Shown: piece by piece, positions 16,528 through 25,289 of the stretch | How positions within the stretch are numbered: position 1 is the stretch's first letter | Layout of the letters: each line of letters starts with the position of its first letter | Source: CAZMZW01 sp963802275 | GTDB lineage: Bacteria; Chloroflexota; Anaerolineae; Anaerolineales; Anaerolineaceae | NCBI GenBank assembly: GCA_963802275.1 | Contig: CAWDIB010000004.1 | Coordinates: 992,001 to 1,056,000 of the forward strand | Direction: 5' to 3' | DNA length: 64,000 nucleotides | Position numbers and translations under genes: made by a program | Notes under the pieces: model-generated | Seen by the model: only the letters and a program-made list of their open reading frames with translations | Databases searched by the model: none | Told to the model about the DNA's origin: nothing

Positions 16528-16755
16528 TCAGATTTTTTGTGCATGGGTCATCTTTTTGATTTCCCTTTCACGGCGCAAGGCTTGTTGCCGATCCTGATAT
16601 TGTTCACAATAGACCAGATGCACCGGCAGACGGCTGCGGGTATAACGGCTTCCTTTACCGGATTGGTGCTGCCACAAACGCCGGGCTGGATCCACGGTCC
16701 AGCCGCAATAAAAACTGCCATCCACACATTTCAGCAGATAGCAGTAAGTGTTCAT
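16528..16755 (-). CDS. GIY-YIG nuclease-domain protein (UPF0213 type)
   Basis: 75 residues covering the compact GIY-YIG fold: YCYLLKCVDGSFYCGWT with the two conserved aromatics, the catalytic arginine region DPARRLWQHQ, and the acidic helix ALRREREIKKM. UPF0213 proteins are UvrC-related nuclease-like proteins of unknown role. Family members normally end in K-x2-LI. Here the frame ends at QKI inside an A6 run; one extra A would give QKNLIWG and a stop at 16517, so a one-base loss is possible. The gene is upstream of galK on the same strand. Confidence 0.85.
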   Translation of the reverse strand: MNTYCYLLKCVDGSFYCGWTVDPARRLWQHQSGKGSRYTRSRLPVHLVYCEQYQDRQQALRREREIKKMTHAQKI

Positions 16756-16781
16756 GTTCTTATTTCACCAAAATAAAGATT

Positions 16782-17687
16782 CTAGGGCATCTTTTTGGAT
16801 TGAAGAGCTCCACGCTTGCTCAACCAATCGAAATATTCATCACGCAGATGACTGAACTTCTCCTGGAGTTTCTGGCTGTCACCCGACTCAATTAGGGCAG
16901 CCAAATCGCTCAGTGAGCGCCCCAGATTTGCCATCACCCGTAGGGAATTTTCGCGGTTGGCAACCAGTAACTCGGCAACACTATCCGGTGAGAATGAATC
17001 GAGCAAACTCAGCATACCCGCCAATTCAGAGCCGGCCAATTGGCTGGCATCCCGCCAGCCGGGTTCATGCAAAACCTCGTCCATCAACGCGGCAGCGGTG
17101 AAATGAGGCAGAATGTAAGTGAGAGTTTGCAGCCCGTCCACTTCAGCCATATCGGCAAAAAATGGTTCAGCGCCCAGCAGACGGGCAATATCAGTTGCTA
17201 TTTCGATTATCGCTGGTGGCAGGTCTGCCGGATGACTGATGAACATGCGGCTGTTTTCAAAAAGATCAGCATGAGGTAAGGTATCCTCTGGGAAGTGTAA
17301 ATATTTGGGATTTATCGCGGGTGTGAGGGCAATAAAATGAAGCGGGATTTCGGTTTCCTGTTTAGTCAGTAAAGCTGCGGCAGCTGGAAGGCAGGAAAAA
17401 TAGAGTATGACCGCATCTTTCTTGATCCATTTTTTTATTTTGCCAAGAGTATCCCTGACTTCACCTAATGGCTGGGTCAGCATCAGTAAATCGGCGGTTT
17501 TAACTGCATCCTCCAATCTTGATGGCAGTGCAGAAAAAGCGTTCATTGCACGGACCCTCTTCATTATTACAGGGTCACCATCCCAGCCAGTCACTGAGGA
17601 ATATTTTCCTTTGGGGGTTAACGCCAAGCCAATGGATATGCCAATGCGGTCAAGACCAAGTATGGCCAGATTGGTTTCCATCTTCAC
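16782..17687 (-). CDS. prephenate dehydrogenase-like NAD-binding protein
   Basis: 301 residues: an N-terminal Rossmann domain (about 1-170) and a helical dimerisation domain (about 180-295) as in TyrA. The nucleotide loop reads ILGLDRIGISIG, where prephenate dehydrogenases have GLGLIGGS. The usual GxHPMxG motif with the catalytic histidine is replaced by ALTPAINPKYL. It may therefore not be a true prephenate dehydrogenase; no other aromatic amino acid gene is nearby. The 5' end overlaps the M50 protease stop by four bases (17684-17687), so the two are co-translated. Confidence 0.75.
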   Translation of the reverse strand: MKMETNLAILGLDRIGISIGLALTPKGKYSSVTGWDGDPVIMKRVRAMNAFSALPSRLEDAVKTADLLMLTQPLGEVRDTLGKIKKWIKKDAVILYFSCLPAAAALLTKQETEIPLHFIALTPAINPKYLHFPEDTLPHADLFENSRMFISHPADLPPAIIEIATDIARLLGAEPFFADMAEVDGLQTLTYILPHFTAAALMDEVLHEPGWRDASQLAGSELAGMLSLLDSFSPDSVAELLVANRENSLRVMANLGRSLSDLAALIESGDSQKLQEKFSHLRDEYFDWLSKRGALQSKKMP

Positions 17688-18331
17688 ATCCCTAGCAACA
17701 AATTAGAGAGGAATAAAATTGCCGGCTGTAATACCTGGCGCACCAGATTGAAACCAAGCATGGGCGCGACCATTAACAAAAATACCAGAATGAGCATGCC
17801 GTATTGATATCCAATCCGCTCCCATTTCTCCGCCAGGTCCGGCGGAAGCAGAAAGGATAAGATTTCGTGCCCATCCAGGGGCGGGACAGGGATGAGATTG
17901 AAAATCATCAAGCCCAGATTGGTGATCAGGAAGTAATACAGGAACATGAAGGGGGTGGGCAGGATGTTCGCGGAGGCAAATTGGGGCGGAAATAAATTAA
18001 ACCGCAAAGGGATGGCCGCCAGGACAGCCAGGAGGAAATTTGCCAGGGGACCGGCGAGAGAAACGAGCAGCATGGCGGTCTTGCCGGAGCGGCGGATGGT
18101 GAATGGATTGACCGGCACCGGTTTTGCCCAGCCAAAACCGACAAAAACCAACATAAGACTGCCAATGGGGTCGAGGTGAACCAGGGGATTGAGCGTCAAT
18201 CGCCCGGCGCGTTCCGCGGTGTCATCACCAAAGCGCTTTGCCATCCAGGCATGGGCAAATTCGTGAAAGGTCAACGCCACCACCAGGGTAATGATGGCAG
18301 AAATGAGGGATTGGGGGGATAAACTCAACAT
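17684..18331 (-). CDS. site-2-protease-like M50 metallopeptidase (membrane)
   Basis: 215 residues with about five to six membrane helices. The zinc-binding HExxH is HEFAH (His23, Glu24, His27) inside the first helix, and the third ligand region is LNPLVHLDPIG. This is the small Rip/YwhC-like group of M50 proteases without a PDZ domain. They cut transmembrane segments. The ATG is 33 bases downstream of the predicted start of transcription from the palindromic promoter at 18369-18392. Confidence 0.9.
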   Translation of the reverse strand: MLSLSPQSLISAIITLVVALTFHEFAHAWMAKRFGDDTAERAGRLTLNPLVHLDPIGSLMLVFVGFGWAKPVPVNPFTIRRSGKTAMLLVSLAGPLANFLLAVLAAIPLRFNLFPPQFASANILPTPFMFLYYFLITNLGLMIFNLIPVPPLDGHEILSFLLPPDLAEKWERIGYQYGMLILVFLLMVAPMLGFNLVRQVLQPAILFLSNLLLGM

Positions 18332-18368
18332 TTGATTAATCGGAACTCGTTTTACCTGTCAGATAGGC

Positions 18369-18392
18369 GGATTATAACATGGGTTATAATCC
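18369..18392. promoter_or_regulatory. perfectly palindromic divergent promoter (M50 protease / DUF951)
   Basis: GGATTATAAC (18369-18378) and GTTATAATCC (18383-18392) form a perfect 10-bp inverted repeat with spacer ATGG. Each arm is a -10 box: TATAAT rightward at 18385-18390 for the DUF951 gene and TATAAT leftward at 18371-18376 (with a TGn extension) for the protease. Neither side has a good -35. The symmetry also makes it a candidate operator. Confidence 0.65.
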
Positions 18393-18396
18393 TGCC

Positions 18397-18603
18397 ATGC
18401 TGCCGGACTTGAGACTGGAAGATATCATCCAGATGAAAAAACCCCATCCATGCGGCAGTAACACCTGGAGAGTCGTGCGGCTGGGCGCCGACATCGGTTT
18501 GGAATGCAGCCAGTGCAAACACAGGGTGATGCTTTCCCGCCGCGAACTTTCCCACAAGATGAAAAAGAAAATCAGCAAGGAAACCGATGCCCACCAAGAC
18601 TAA
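18397..18603 (+). CDS. DUF951 family protein
   Basis: 68 residues from the ATG at 18397. That start lies 6 bases after the TATAAT box, so a leaderless message is likely; an ATG at 18379 lies inside the promoter palindrome and is rejected. The protein has the DUF951 hallmark KKPHPCGSNTWRVVRLGADI followed by ECSQCKHRVML, i.e. one Cys plus a CxxC that could bind a metal. DUF951 is found in Firmicutes and Chloroflexota; its role is unknown, nucleic-acid binding has been suggested only from its small basic zinc-ribbon-like shape. Its end overlaps the next gene by 17 bases. Confidence 0.88.
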   Translation: MLPDLRLEDIIQMKKPHPCGSNTWRVVRLGADIGLECSQCKHRVMLSRRELSHKMKKKISKETDAHQD

Positions 18604-19732
18604 TCGAAAACCCCACATTCTATTTCTCTTTGCCGATACCGGCGGTGGACACCGCAGCGCTGCTGAAGCCATCATTGAAGCATTTGGGTTGGAATTTCCG
18701 GGTCGCTTCACCACCGAAATGGTGGATTTTTTCAAAGACTACGCCCCTCCCCCCCTCAACCTGGCAGGACCCACCTATCCCGCCATGTCCAAGATGACCA
18801 CCCTGTGGGAGTTGATGTTTAAAGGAAGCGATAATGTGGCGCGTATGAGGCGCGTATATTCCACCCTGTGGCCTTATATTCGCCTGCCCCTTTACCGCTT
18901 GATCCGCAAACATCCCTGCGACCTGTTCATTTCAGTCCACCCGCTGGTAAACGAACCGCTTTTGCGGGCATTGAAAAATAAAAAGAACAGCACACCTTAC
19001 ATGGTGGTGGTGACCGACTTGGTTTCCACGCATGTGGCCTGGTTCAATAACAAATCCAGCAGGGTGATCGTGCCAACCCGCCAGGCAGTCACCAGTGCAC
19101 GGCTGGCTGGCCTTGAAAAGAACAAGATCCAGGTTATCGGCCTGCCGGTTGCCGATAGATTCTGCCACCCGGCCAAAGACCGCACCGCCCTTAGAAAAAA
19201 GTTGGGTTGGCCGGTTGACCTGCCCATTGTCTTGATGGTGGGAGGTGGCGAAGGCATGGGTCCGTTGGACAAGGTTGCCCTGGCCGTGGATGAAGCCCGG
19301 CTGCCCTGCGCTGTGGCAGTCATCGCCGGAAAAAACAAGCGCATGAAAAAACGCCTGGATAAACACAACTGGAATATTCCGGCTTTCACCTACGGTTTCG
19401 TGAAGGAAATGCCTGATTTCATGCAGGCTGCAGATATCCTGCTCACCAAAGCAGGTCCCGGCACCATCAGCGAGGCGTTCATCGCCGGATTGCCCATCAT
19501 CCTCTACCATCGGGTCCCCGGTCAGGAAGAAGGCAATGTATCGTATGTCGTTGATGAAGGTGCGGGTGTCTGGGCACCTGAAGTGGAAGATATCATTTCC
19601 ACCCTAACGGACTGGCTTCAGAACCCGCAAAAACGCAACAAGGTCGCACAGACAGCCGCGCGGCTGGCCAGGCCGCAGGCCTCGCGGGAAATTGCCCGCC
19701 AGGCTGCCTCATTACTGGATATTCATCCCTGA
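18587..19732 (+). CDS. MGDG-synthase-type glycosyltransferase (GT28 fold)
   Basis: 381 residues with a GT-B fold. The N-terminal motif FLFADTGGGHRSAAEAI is the MGDG-synthase/diacylglycerol glucosyltransferase glycine loop. The donor-site region VGGGEGMGPL is near residue 220, and the C-terminal sugar-nucleotide site is LLTKAGPGTISEAFIAGLPII. Such enzymes transfer a hexose from a UDP-sugar to diacylglycerol or a related lipid at the cytoplasmic face. It overlaps DUF951 and is followed 16 bases later by tsaE, so all are probably one operon. Confidence 0.88.
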   Translation: MPTKTNRKPHILFLFADTGGGHRSAAEAIIEAFGLEFPGRFTTEMVDFFKDYAPPPLNLAGPTYPAMSKMTTLWELMFKGSDNVARMRRVYSTLWPYIRLPLYRLIRKHPCDLFISVHPLVNEPLLRALKNKKNSTPYMVVVTDLVSTHVAWFNNKSSRVIVPTRQAVTSARLAGLEKNKIQVIGLPVADRFCHPAKDRTALRKKLGWPVDLPIVLMVGGGEGMGPLDKVALAVDEARLPCAVAVIAGKNKRMKKRLDKHNWNIPAFTYGFVKEMPDFMQAADILLTKAGPGTISEAFIAGLPIILYHRVPGQEEGNVSYVVDEGAGVWAPEVEDIISTLTDWLQNPQKRNKVAQTAARLARPQASREIARQAASLLDIHP

Positions 19733-19748
19733 AATCATCCTATTTGAC

Positions 19749-20249
19749 ATGCCGATATTGAAGGAAAATTCCTTTGAATTCATCAGCCGCAGTCCGGAAC
19801 AGACCAAACGTATCGGAGCACGCCTGGGCAGCCAATTAAACAAAGGCGATGTGATTTGTCTGTATGGGGAATTGGGGGCAGGGAAAACAACTTTTGTTCA
19901 AGGATTGGTGCAGGGATGGGGATCCAGCGACATGGTTACCAGCCCAACCTTTGTGCTGATCAACCAATATCGCCGCCCGGATGGGAGCGAAATCCACCAC
20001 CTGGATGCGTACCGCCTAAGAGATGAGGGAGAAGCAGAGGTGCTTGACCTGGATGGTTTGATCGATCAGGGCATCCTCCTAGTTGAATGGCCGGAGAGGA
20101 TTGAAAAAGCATTGCCGGATGAAAACTTATTGATTGAAATGTACTGGATTGCCGATGAACAAAGACGTCTGGTCTTTCTTCCGCATGGACAGCGAGGTGT
20201 GAGCCAGGCGGAAAAGCTTCGCCAGGAAATTTACCGGGAGCAAGTATGA
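19749..20249 (+). CDS. tsaE: tRNA N6-threonylcarbamoyladenosine synthesis ATPase TsaE
   Basis: 166 residues from the internal ATG at 19749. Longer upstream starts would run into the preceding gene and add residues unlike the family. The Walker A motif GELGAGKTT and the downstream HLDAYRLRDEGEAEVLDLD are diagnostic. TsaE is the P-loop ATPase that resets the TsaB-TsaD-TsaE complex making t6A37 on ANN-decoding tRNAs. The tsaB gene follows with a four-base overlap. Confidence 0.94.
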   Translation: MPILKENSFEFISRSPEQTKRIGARLGSQLNKGDVICLYGELGAGKTTFVQGLVQGWGSSDMVTSPTFVLINQYRRPDGSEIHHLDAYRLRDEGEAEVLDLDGLIDQGILLVEWPERIEKALPDENLLIEMYWIADEQRRLVFLPHGQRGVSQAEKLRQEIYREQV

Positions 20250-20914
20250 TTCTCGCCATAGACACTTCCACCAGTTGGCTCGGTATTTGCCTGTATGATG
20301 AACCATTGGTACTGTACGAGCGAACATGGAAAACAAAACGCCGACACACGGTTGAATTGGCTCCAGCCGTAGCGGTCGCATTGGAGGAAAGTGGAGTCAC
20401 ATTCGACCAGCTGAAAGGCTTGGCAGTGGCTCTTGGACCAGGTTCTTTCACCAGTTTGCGCATCGGGTTAGTTTTCATCAAGGGGCTTGCCTTTGCGCGG
20501 CACCTGCCGGTTGTAGGAATACCCACGCTGGATTGCCTGGCTTATTCCCAGCCGGTAAGCGATAAACCGTTGGTCTGTGTTCTTCAAGCTGGCCGCGGAA
20601 AACTGGCAGCCGCCGATTACCATGCTGTCAATCAACAATGGGTCAGCGACAACCCTTGCCGGGTATTGACCGCCAAGGAGCTGGTCGCTCAAATTGAATC
20701 ACCCACCCTCGTTTGCGGTGAATTGGATGCAGAAGAGCGGCGCACACTGGCAAGAAAATGGAAAAGCGTGCTTCTGGCATCGCCTGCCAACAGTATTCGC
20801 CGCCCCGCCTTCCTGGCTGAGCTGGCCTGGCAGCGATTCAATGCCGGGAAAACGGACGATCCGGTCACTTTGTCGCCCATCTATTTACATACAGGCGATC
20901 CCATACTTTCCTAG
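20246..20914 (+). CDS. tsaB: tRNA t6A synthesis protein TsaB
   Basis: 222 residues of the ASKHA fold: MILAIDTSTSWLGICLYD at the N-terminus, the helix RRHTVELAPAVAVALEESGV, and the diagnostic GLAVALGPGSFTSLRIGL. TsaB is the non-catalytic partner that scaffolds TsaD and binds TsaE. The start overlaps the tsaE stop (ATGA). TsaD itself and TsaC are not in the window. Confidence 0.94.
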   Translation: MILAIDTSTSWLGICLYDEPLVLYERTWKTKRRHTVELAPAVAVALEESGVTFDQLKGLAVALGPGSFTSLRIGLVFIKGLAFARHLPVVGIPTLDCLAYSQPVSDKPLVCVLQAGRGKLAAADYHAVNQQWVSDNPCRVLTAKELVAQIESPTLVCGELDAEERRTLARKWKSVLLASPANSIRRPAFLAELAWQRFNAGKTDDPVTLSPIYLHTGDPILS

Positions 20915-20973
20915 CGCTTTTTCCAGGATGGATAAAATATCAGGGAAGAATTACAATAATTAACTGAGGTTTA

Positions 20974-21627
20974 ATGTCCCTTCTTGAATCCAAGCAACAA
21001 TTGACCGATATCGCCCAGGAGATCCAGGCCTGTTCCAAATGTGGTCTTGCATATACACGCAAGAATGTGGTTCCTGGTGAAGGTCCGGCTAATGCCGAGC
21101 TGCTTTTCATCGGGGAGGGCCCGGGTTTTTATGAAAATGAACAAGGGAGACCTTTTGTTGGCCAGGCAGGCAAATTCCTGGAGGAATTACTGCATAAGGT
21201 GGGTTTAAAAAGGGAGGATGTTTTCATCACCAATGTGGTCAAGTGCCGCCCACCCGGCAACCGCGACCCACAGGATGAGGAATTGACCGCCTGCCGTGAT
21301 TACCTTGAACGGCAAATCAAAGCCATCCAACCGCGCATCATCATCACCCTGGGGCGACACTCCATGGCACGCTATTTCACAGACGCAAAAATCAGCCTGA
21401 TCCATGGAAAGATGGTCATCATTAAAGGTCAGATGATCGTTGCCATGTATCATCCAGCCGCCGGTTTGCATCAACCCAACCTGAAACCTGCCATCGAAAA
21501 GGATTTTCTGAAACTTCCGGAATACATCCTAAAAGCCCGCACCATGACCATACCCGCAAGCAATACCACTAATAACACATCGCCTGCCGATGACCATCCG
21601 GATGCGACCCAATTAAACCTCTTTTAA
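20974..21627 (+). CDS. family 4 (Fe-S) uracil-DNA glycosylase
   Basis: 217 residues. Motif A is GEGPGFYENEQGRPF, motif B region is ITLGRHSMARYF, and the Fe-S ligands are CSKCGL near the N-terminus plus CRPPGN and a following Cys (ELTACRDYL). The catalytic context GEGPG has Glu, typical of family 4 rather than families 1-3. It removes uracil from DNA as the first step of base excision. The start has GAGG four bases upstream. The C-terminal 35 residues are Thr/Asn-rich, with a final QLNLF that resembles a sliding-clamp binding motif. Confidence 0.92.
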   Translation: MSLLESKQQLTDIAQEIQACSKCGLAYTRKNVVPGEGPANAELLFIGEGPGFYENEQGRPFVGQAGKFLEELLHKVGLKREDVFITNVVKCRPPGNRDPQDEELTACRDYLERQIKAIQPRIIITLGRHSMARYFTDAKISLIHGKMVIIKGQMIVAMYHPAAGLHQPNLKPAIEKDFLKLPEYILKARTMTIPASNTTNNTSPADDHPDATQLNLF

Positions 21628-21646
21628 TGAATCATAAGGATGAAAA

Positions 21647-22963
21647 ATGGACCATGCCGCCAGCTTAATTAAACACTTTGAAGATAAATCTGCCAAAATA
21701 TCCATTTTGGGGCTTGGCTATGTCGGATTGCCTCTGGCCGTGGTTTTTGCCGAAGCCGGTTTCCATGTTACCGGGATTGACCCCATTCCGGAAAAAATGG
21801 AAATGCTAAACCGTGGTGAAAGTTACATCATGGACATTCCCTCGCCAAAAATCAAGCAATTGGTTACCAGTGGCATGCTGAAAGGCACTACTGATTTTTC
21901 AGTGCTCAGAGAAATGGATGCTGTCAGCATCTGCGTGCCCACTCCACTACGCAAAACCGGAGACCCTGACCTTTCTTTCATTATTACTGCTACGGAATCA
22001 CTCAAGAAATATATCCATGCCGGGATGGCAGTAATCCTGGAATCCACCACCTATCCCGGAACCACGCGGGAACTGATTCTCCCGAAACTTGAAGAGGAGA
22101 GTGGATTAAAGGTGGGGGTTGATTTTTTCCTGGCATTTTCGCCGGAAAGGGTGGACCCCGGCCGAAAGGATTTCACTACTTACAACACTCCCAAGGTGCT
22201 GGGCGGTATGACCACCAAATGCCTGGAGGTGACCACCGCCTGGTATAAACAAGCCATCCAAACCGTCGTGCCGGTCAGTTCCGCTGAAGTGGCAGAAATG
22301 ACCAAGATACTGGAAAATACCTTCCGCATGATCAACATCGGATTGGTGAACGAGATGGCCATCATGTGTGACCGGATGGGGATAGACGTATGGGAAATAA
22401 TCGAGGCCGCCAGCACCAAGCCATTTGGTTACATGAAATTCCTGCCTGGGCCCGGCCTTGGGGGGCACTGCATCCCCATCGACCCACTTTACCTGTCGTG
22501 GAAACTGAAAACCTACAATTACTCGGCGAGGTTTATCGACCTGGCCTCTGAGATCAACGTCAATATGCCCCGGTTCACCGTGGGAAAAATACAGGATGCC
22601 CTCAATCAGCACACCAAATCACTCAAGGGCAGCCGGGTGTTGGTACTGGGAGCTGCTTACAAAGCCGATATCGACGATGTGCGCGAATCACCGGCACTGG
22701 ACATCATCCACCTGCTCAGGCAGAAAGGCGCCATGGTCACTTACCATGATCCTTACATTAAATCCGTCGCCCATAATGACTGGAAAATGGACAGCATTAA
22801 TGACTACATAAAAGCAACCAGTGAGGTTGATTGCGTGGTGATTGTCGCCAACCACAAGGCGTATGACTATGATGCAATTCTGCATAATGCCAAATTGATT
22901 GTTGACACACGCAATGCGCTGGGCGCCAGGGGACGCAATAATCCGAAGGTTGTCAGGCTTTAA
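21647..22963 (+). CDS. nucleotide-sugar 6-dehydrogenase (UDP-GlcNAc/ManNAc type, WbpA/TviB-like)
   Basis: 438 residues. The NAD site is ILGLGYVGLPLAVVFAEAG, the catalytic cysteine is Cys275 in GGHCIPIDPLYLSWK, and the C-terminal domain has VLGAAYKADIDDVRESPA. The PTPLRKTGDPDLSFI segment and the HCIPIDP motif group it with UDP-HexNAc dehydrogenases rather than UDP-glucose dehydrogenases. It oxidises C6 to a uronic acid, giving an acidic sugar donor. The stop overlaps the ATG of the epimerase gene by one base. AAGGA lies seven bases upstream of the start. Confidence 0.9.
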   Translation: MDHAASLIKHFEDKSAKISILGLGYVGLPLAVVFAEAGFHVTGIDPIPEKMEMLNRGESYIMDIPSPKIKQLVTSGMLKGTTDFSVLREMDAVSICVPTPLRKTGDPDLSFIITATESLKKYIHAGMAVILESTTYPGTTRELILPKLEEESGLKVGVDFFLAFSPERVDPGRKDFTTYNTPKVLGGMTTKCLEVTTAWYKQAIQTVVPVSSAEVAEMTKILENTFRMINIGLVNEMAIMCDRMGIDVWEIIEAASTKPFGYMKFLPGPGLGGHCIPIDPLYLSWKLKTYNYSARFIDLASEINVNMPRFTVGKIQDALNQHTKSLKGSRVLVLGAAYKADIDDVRESPALDIIHLLRQKGAMVTYHDPYIKSVAHNDWKMDSINDYIKATSEVDCVVIVANHKAYDYDAILHNAKLIVDTRNALGARGRNNPKVVRL

Positions 22964-23943
22964 TGGCTGATTATCTGGTCACAGGCGCAGCAGGTTTCAT
23001 TGCCTCGCGGGTATGTGAATTCCTGCTCAATCAGGGTCACCGGGTTGTTGGGGTTGACAACTTCGATTCCGCCTATGATATCCGCCTGAAGGAATGGCGT
23101 CTAAATCGGCTGACCAGCCACAAAGCCTTTACCTTCCACCGCAAGGATATTTGCAATCGGCCAGTTTTGGAAAACATTTTCAAAAAGACACCAAAACTGG
23201 ATGCGGTCATCAACCTGGCAGCCAAGGCGGGTGTGCGCGATTCGGTTTTGGATCCGTGGTCATATTACGATACCAACCTGACCGGAACCCTGAATCTGCT
23301 TGAGCTCTGCCAGCGTAACGGCATTCCAAAATTCATCCTGGCGTCCACTTCTTCGATTTATGGCAACAATGCTCCCTACCCCACCCCGGAAAGTGCTGAC
23401 AGCAACCTGCCGCTGCAGCCATACGCAGCCAGCAAGAAAGCAGCCGAGGTGCTATGTCACAGTTACCATTATCTGTATGGTCTGGATGTTACCGTGGTGC
23501 GGTATTTTACCGTGTATGGACCAGCCGGCCGGCCGGGCATGTCCATGTTCCGCTTCACGCAATGGATCAGTGAAGGCAAGCCCGTCACCATCTACGGGGA
23601 TGGCAGGCAGACGCGCGGTTTTACTTACCTGGATGATATTGCCAGTGGGACCATCCTGGCGCTCAAGCCACTTGGATACGAAATCATCAACCTGGGCGGA
23701 CACCAAACCATCGCCATCCTTGACCTGGTACAACGCCTGGAGGACATCATTGGCAGGAAAGCCGTGATCGAGCATGAACCTGCCCAGAAAGCGGACATGT
23801 CCGCCAGTTGGGCGGACACCAGCAAAGCCAGACAGCTGCTGGATTGGCAGCCCAGGATGACCCTGGAAGAGGGTTTACCGATCCTCGTCGACTGGTATAG
23901 GGACAACCGCAGCTGGGCCAGCCAGGTGGATACCAGGGGATGA
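22963..23943 (+). CDS. NAD-dependent sugar epimerase (UDP-uronate/HexNAcA 4-epimerase-like)
   Basis: 326 residues, extended SDR. The NAD loop is VTGAAGFIASRVCEFLL, the Ser motif ASTSSIYG, and the active pair Tyr154/Lys158 (YAASKKAAE). The residues around VVRYFTVYGPAGRPGM and TRGFTYLDDIASG match UDP-glucuronate/galacturonate and TviC/WbpP epimerases. Paired with the upstream dehydrogenase it likely converts the uronate donor to its C4 epimer. It overlaps the flippase gene by four bases. Confidence 0.88.
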   Translation: MADYLVTGAAGFIASRVCEFLLNQGHRVVGVDNFDSAYDIRLKEWRLNRLTSHKAFTFHRKDICNRPVLENIFKKTPKLDAVINLAAKAGVRDSVLDPWSYYDTNLTGTLNLLELCQRNGIPKFILASTSSIYGNNAPYPTPESADSNLPLQPYAASKKAAEVLCHSYHYLYGLDVTVVRYFTVYGPAGRPGMSMFRFTQWISEGKPVTIYGDGRQTRGFTYLDDIASGTILALKPLGYEIINLGGHQTIAILDLVQRLEDIIGRKAVIEHEPAQKADMSASWADTSKARQLLDWQPRMTLEEGLPILVDWYRDNRSWASQVDTRG

Positions 23944-25289
23944 ACTTTCTGGAAAAAATCAGACAGGACTGGAAAGAAGATCCACTCCTGCAAAAAGTGG
24001 TTAAAAATTCCGGTTACCTGCTCAGCGGCAATATGTTTGCCATGTTGCTCAGCATGGTGCAAAGCGTTTTTGCCGGACGCCTGCTGGGTGTGGTGGGCTT
24101 TGGCATTATCGGGACTGTGACAGTTTTTGCCTCCACTATTAACCGCCTGCTATCCTTCCGAATGAATGAACTGGTGGTCAAATATTACGGCGAATCCCTG
24201 CGCCTTCGCAAAATTAAGCGGGCTGCCGCGGTCATCAAAGCTGCTGCCCTGGCGGAAGCCGTCAGCGCCATCCTCTCTTTTTTAATCCTGGTCATCTTTG
24301 CCCCATTGGCTGCACAGCATCTCGCTGAAGATGCAGCCCTCGCCCCATATTTCATCTTGTATGGCACCATCATCCTGGCCAATCTGACCTATGAATCCGC
24401 GACCGGCATTCTCCAGGTGAATGGCCGTTTTAAGAACCAGGCGGTCATCAACGTGGCAGCCAGCCTGCTCACCGCTTTCATCATTGCCTGGGCATTTCTG
24501 ACCCGCAAAGGTTTACAAGAGGTTCTGGTTGCATATGTTGCCGGGAAATTCGTGCTCGGTATTGGAACTATGGTGCTCGGATTCAAAGATGTGGGACGCG
24601 CTTTGGGAAGCGATTGGTGGAGAACATCCTTTAAACACCTGCCGCCCATCAAAGAACTGTTCCAATTCGCCTTCAGCACAAACCTGAGCAGCACCATCAT
24701 CATGCTGGTTCGCGACAATGAGGTTTTATGGATCGCCTACTTCCTGACACCGCTGGAGGTCGGGTACGCTAAAACTGCTCTTGCTCTCATCAACCTGGTG
24801 CAGATGCCCATCACACCCTTAATCAGCACCACGTACCCGGAAATTAATCGGACCATCGCAGATAACAATTGGAAAAAGTTAAAGAAATTATTAAAAAGGG
24901 TAACCATGATTTCCGGCGCTTGGACCATCCTGACCGGACTGGGATTGGCCATCGCCGGCCGCTGGTTGCTCAGCTTTTACGGCCCGGATTTCCTGCCGGC
25001 ATACATGCCGATGCTCATATTCCTTTCAGGGCTGGGTTTTTCCAATATCTTTTTTTGGAATCGGCCATTTCTTTTATCCCTTGGCTTGCCGCTTGTCCCC
25101 TACCGCATCAGCCTGTGGTGCGGTTTGGCAAAGATCGCCCTGGCATTCCTGATGGTGCCGAGATTGGGCCTCAATTTTGAAGCGTTCCTGCTCTCTGCCT
25201 TCTTCGTTGTTTCCATTACCCTGATCATCCTGCGCGGGATGGCGGAGGTGCGAAGACGGGAACTTCAAACAAGCGGAGCCAGCCAATGA
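23940..25289 (+). CDS. Wzx-type oligosaccharide flippase
   Basis: 449 residues with 12 or so membrane helices typical of the MOP/polysaccharide-export superfamily; the opening segment has SGNMFAMLLSMVQSVFAGRL and a later stretch TNLSSTIIMLVRDNEVLWIA. It should flip a lipid-linked oligosaccharide across the membrane. Start and stop overlap both neighbours by four bases, so it is translationally coupled inside the operon. Confidence 0.88.
   Translation: MNFLEKIRQDWKEDPLLQKVVKNSGYLLSGNMFAMLLSMVQSVFAGRLLGVVGFGIIGTVTVFASTINRLLSFRMNELVVKYYGESLRLRKIKRAAAVIKAAALAEAVSAILSFLILVIFAPLAAQHLAEDAALAPYFILYGTIILANLTYESATGILQVNGRFKNQAVINVAASLLTAFIIAWAFLTRKGLQEVLVAYVAGKFVLGIGTMVLGFKDVGRALGSDWWRTSFKHLPPIKELFQFAFSTNLSSTIIMLVRDNEVLWIAYFLTPLEVGYAKTALALINLVQMPITPLISTTYPEINRTIADNNWKKLKKLLKRVTMISGAWTILTGLGLAIAGRWLLSFYGPDFLPAYMPMLIFLSGLGFSNIFFWNRPFLLSLGLPLVPYRISLWCGLAKIALAFLMVPRLGLNFEAFLLSAFFVVSITLIILRGMAEVRRRELQTSGASQ

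Noticed and set aside
18379..18396. Earlier ATG for DUF951
   Set aside because: It lies within the promoter palindrome, upstream of the predicted transcription start.
18932..19510. Leftward 192-residue frame opposite the GT28-type gene
   Set aside because: Antisense shadow with random-looking composition and no start signal.
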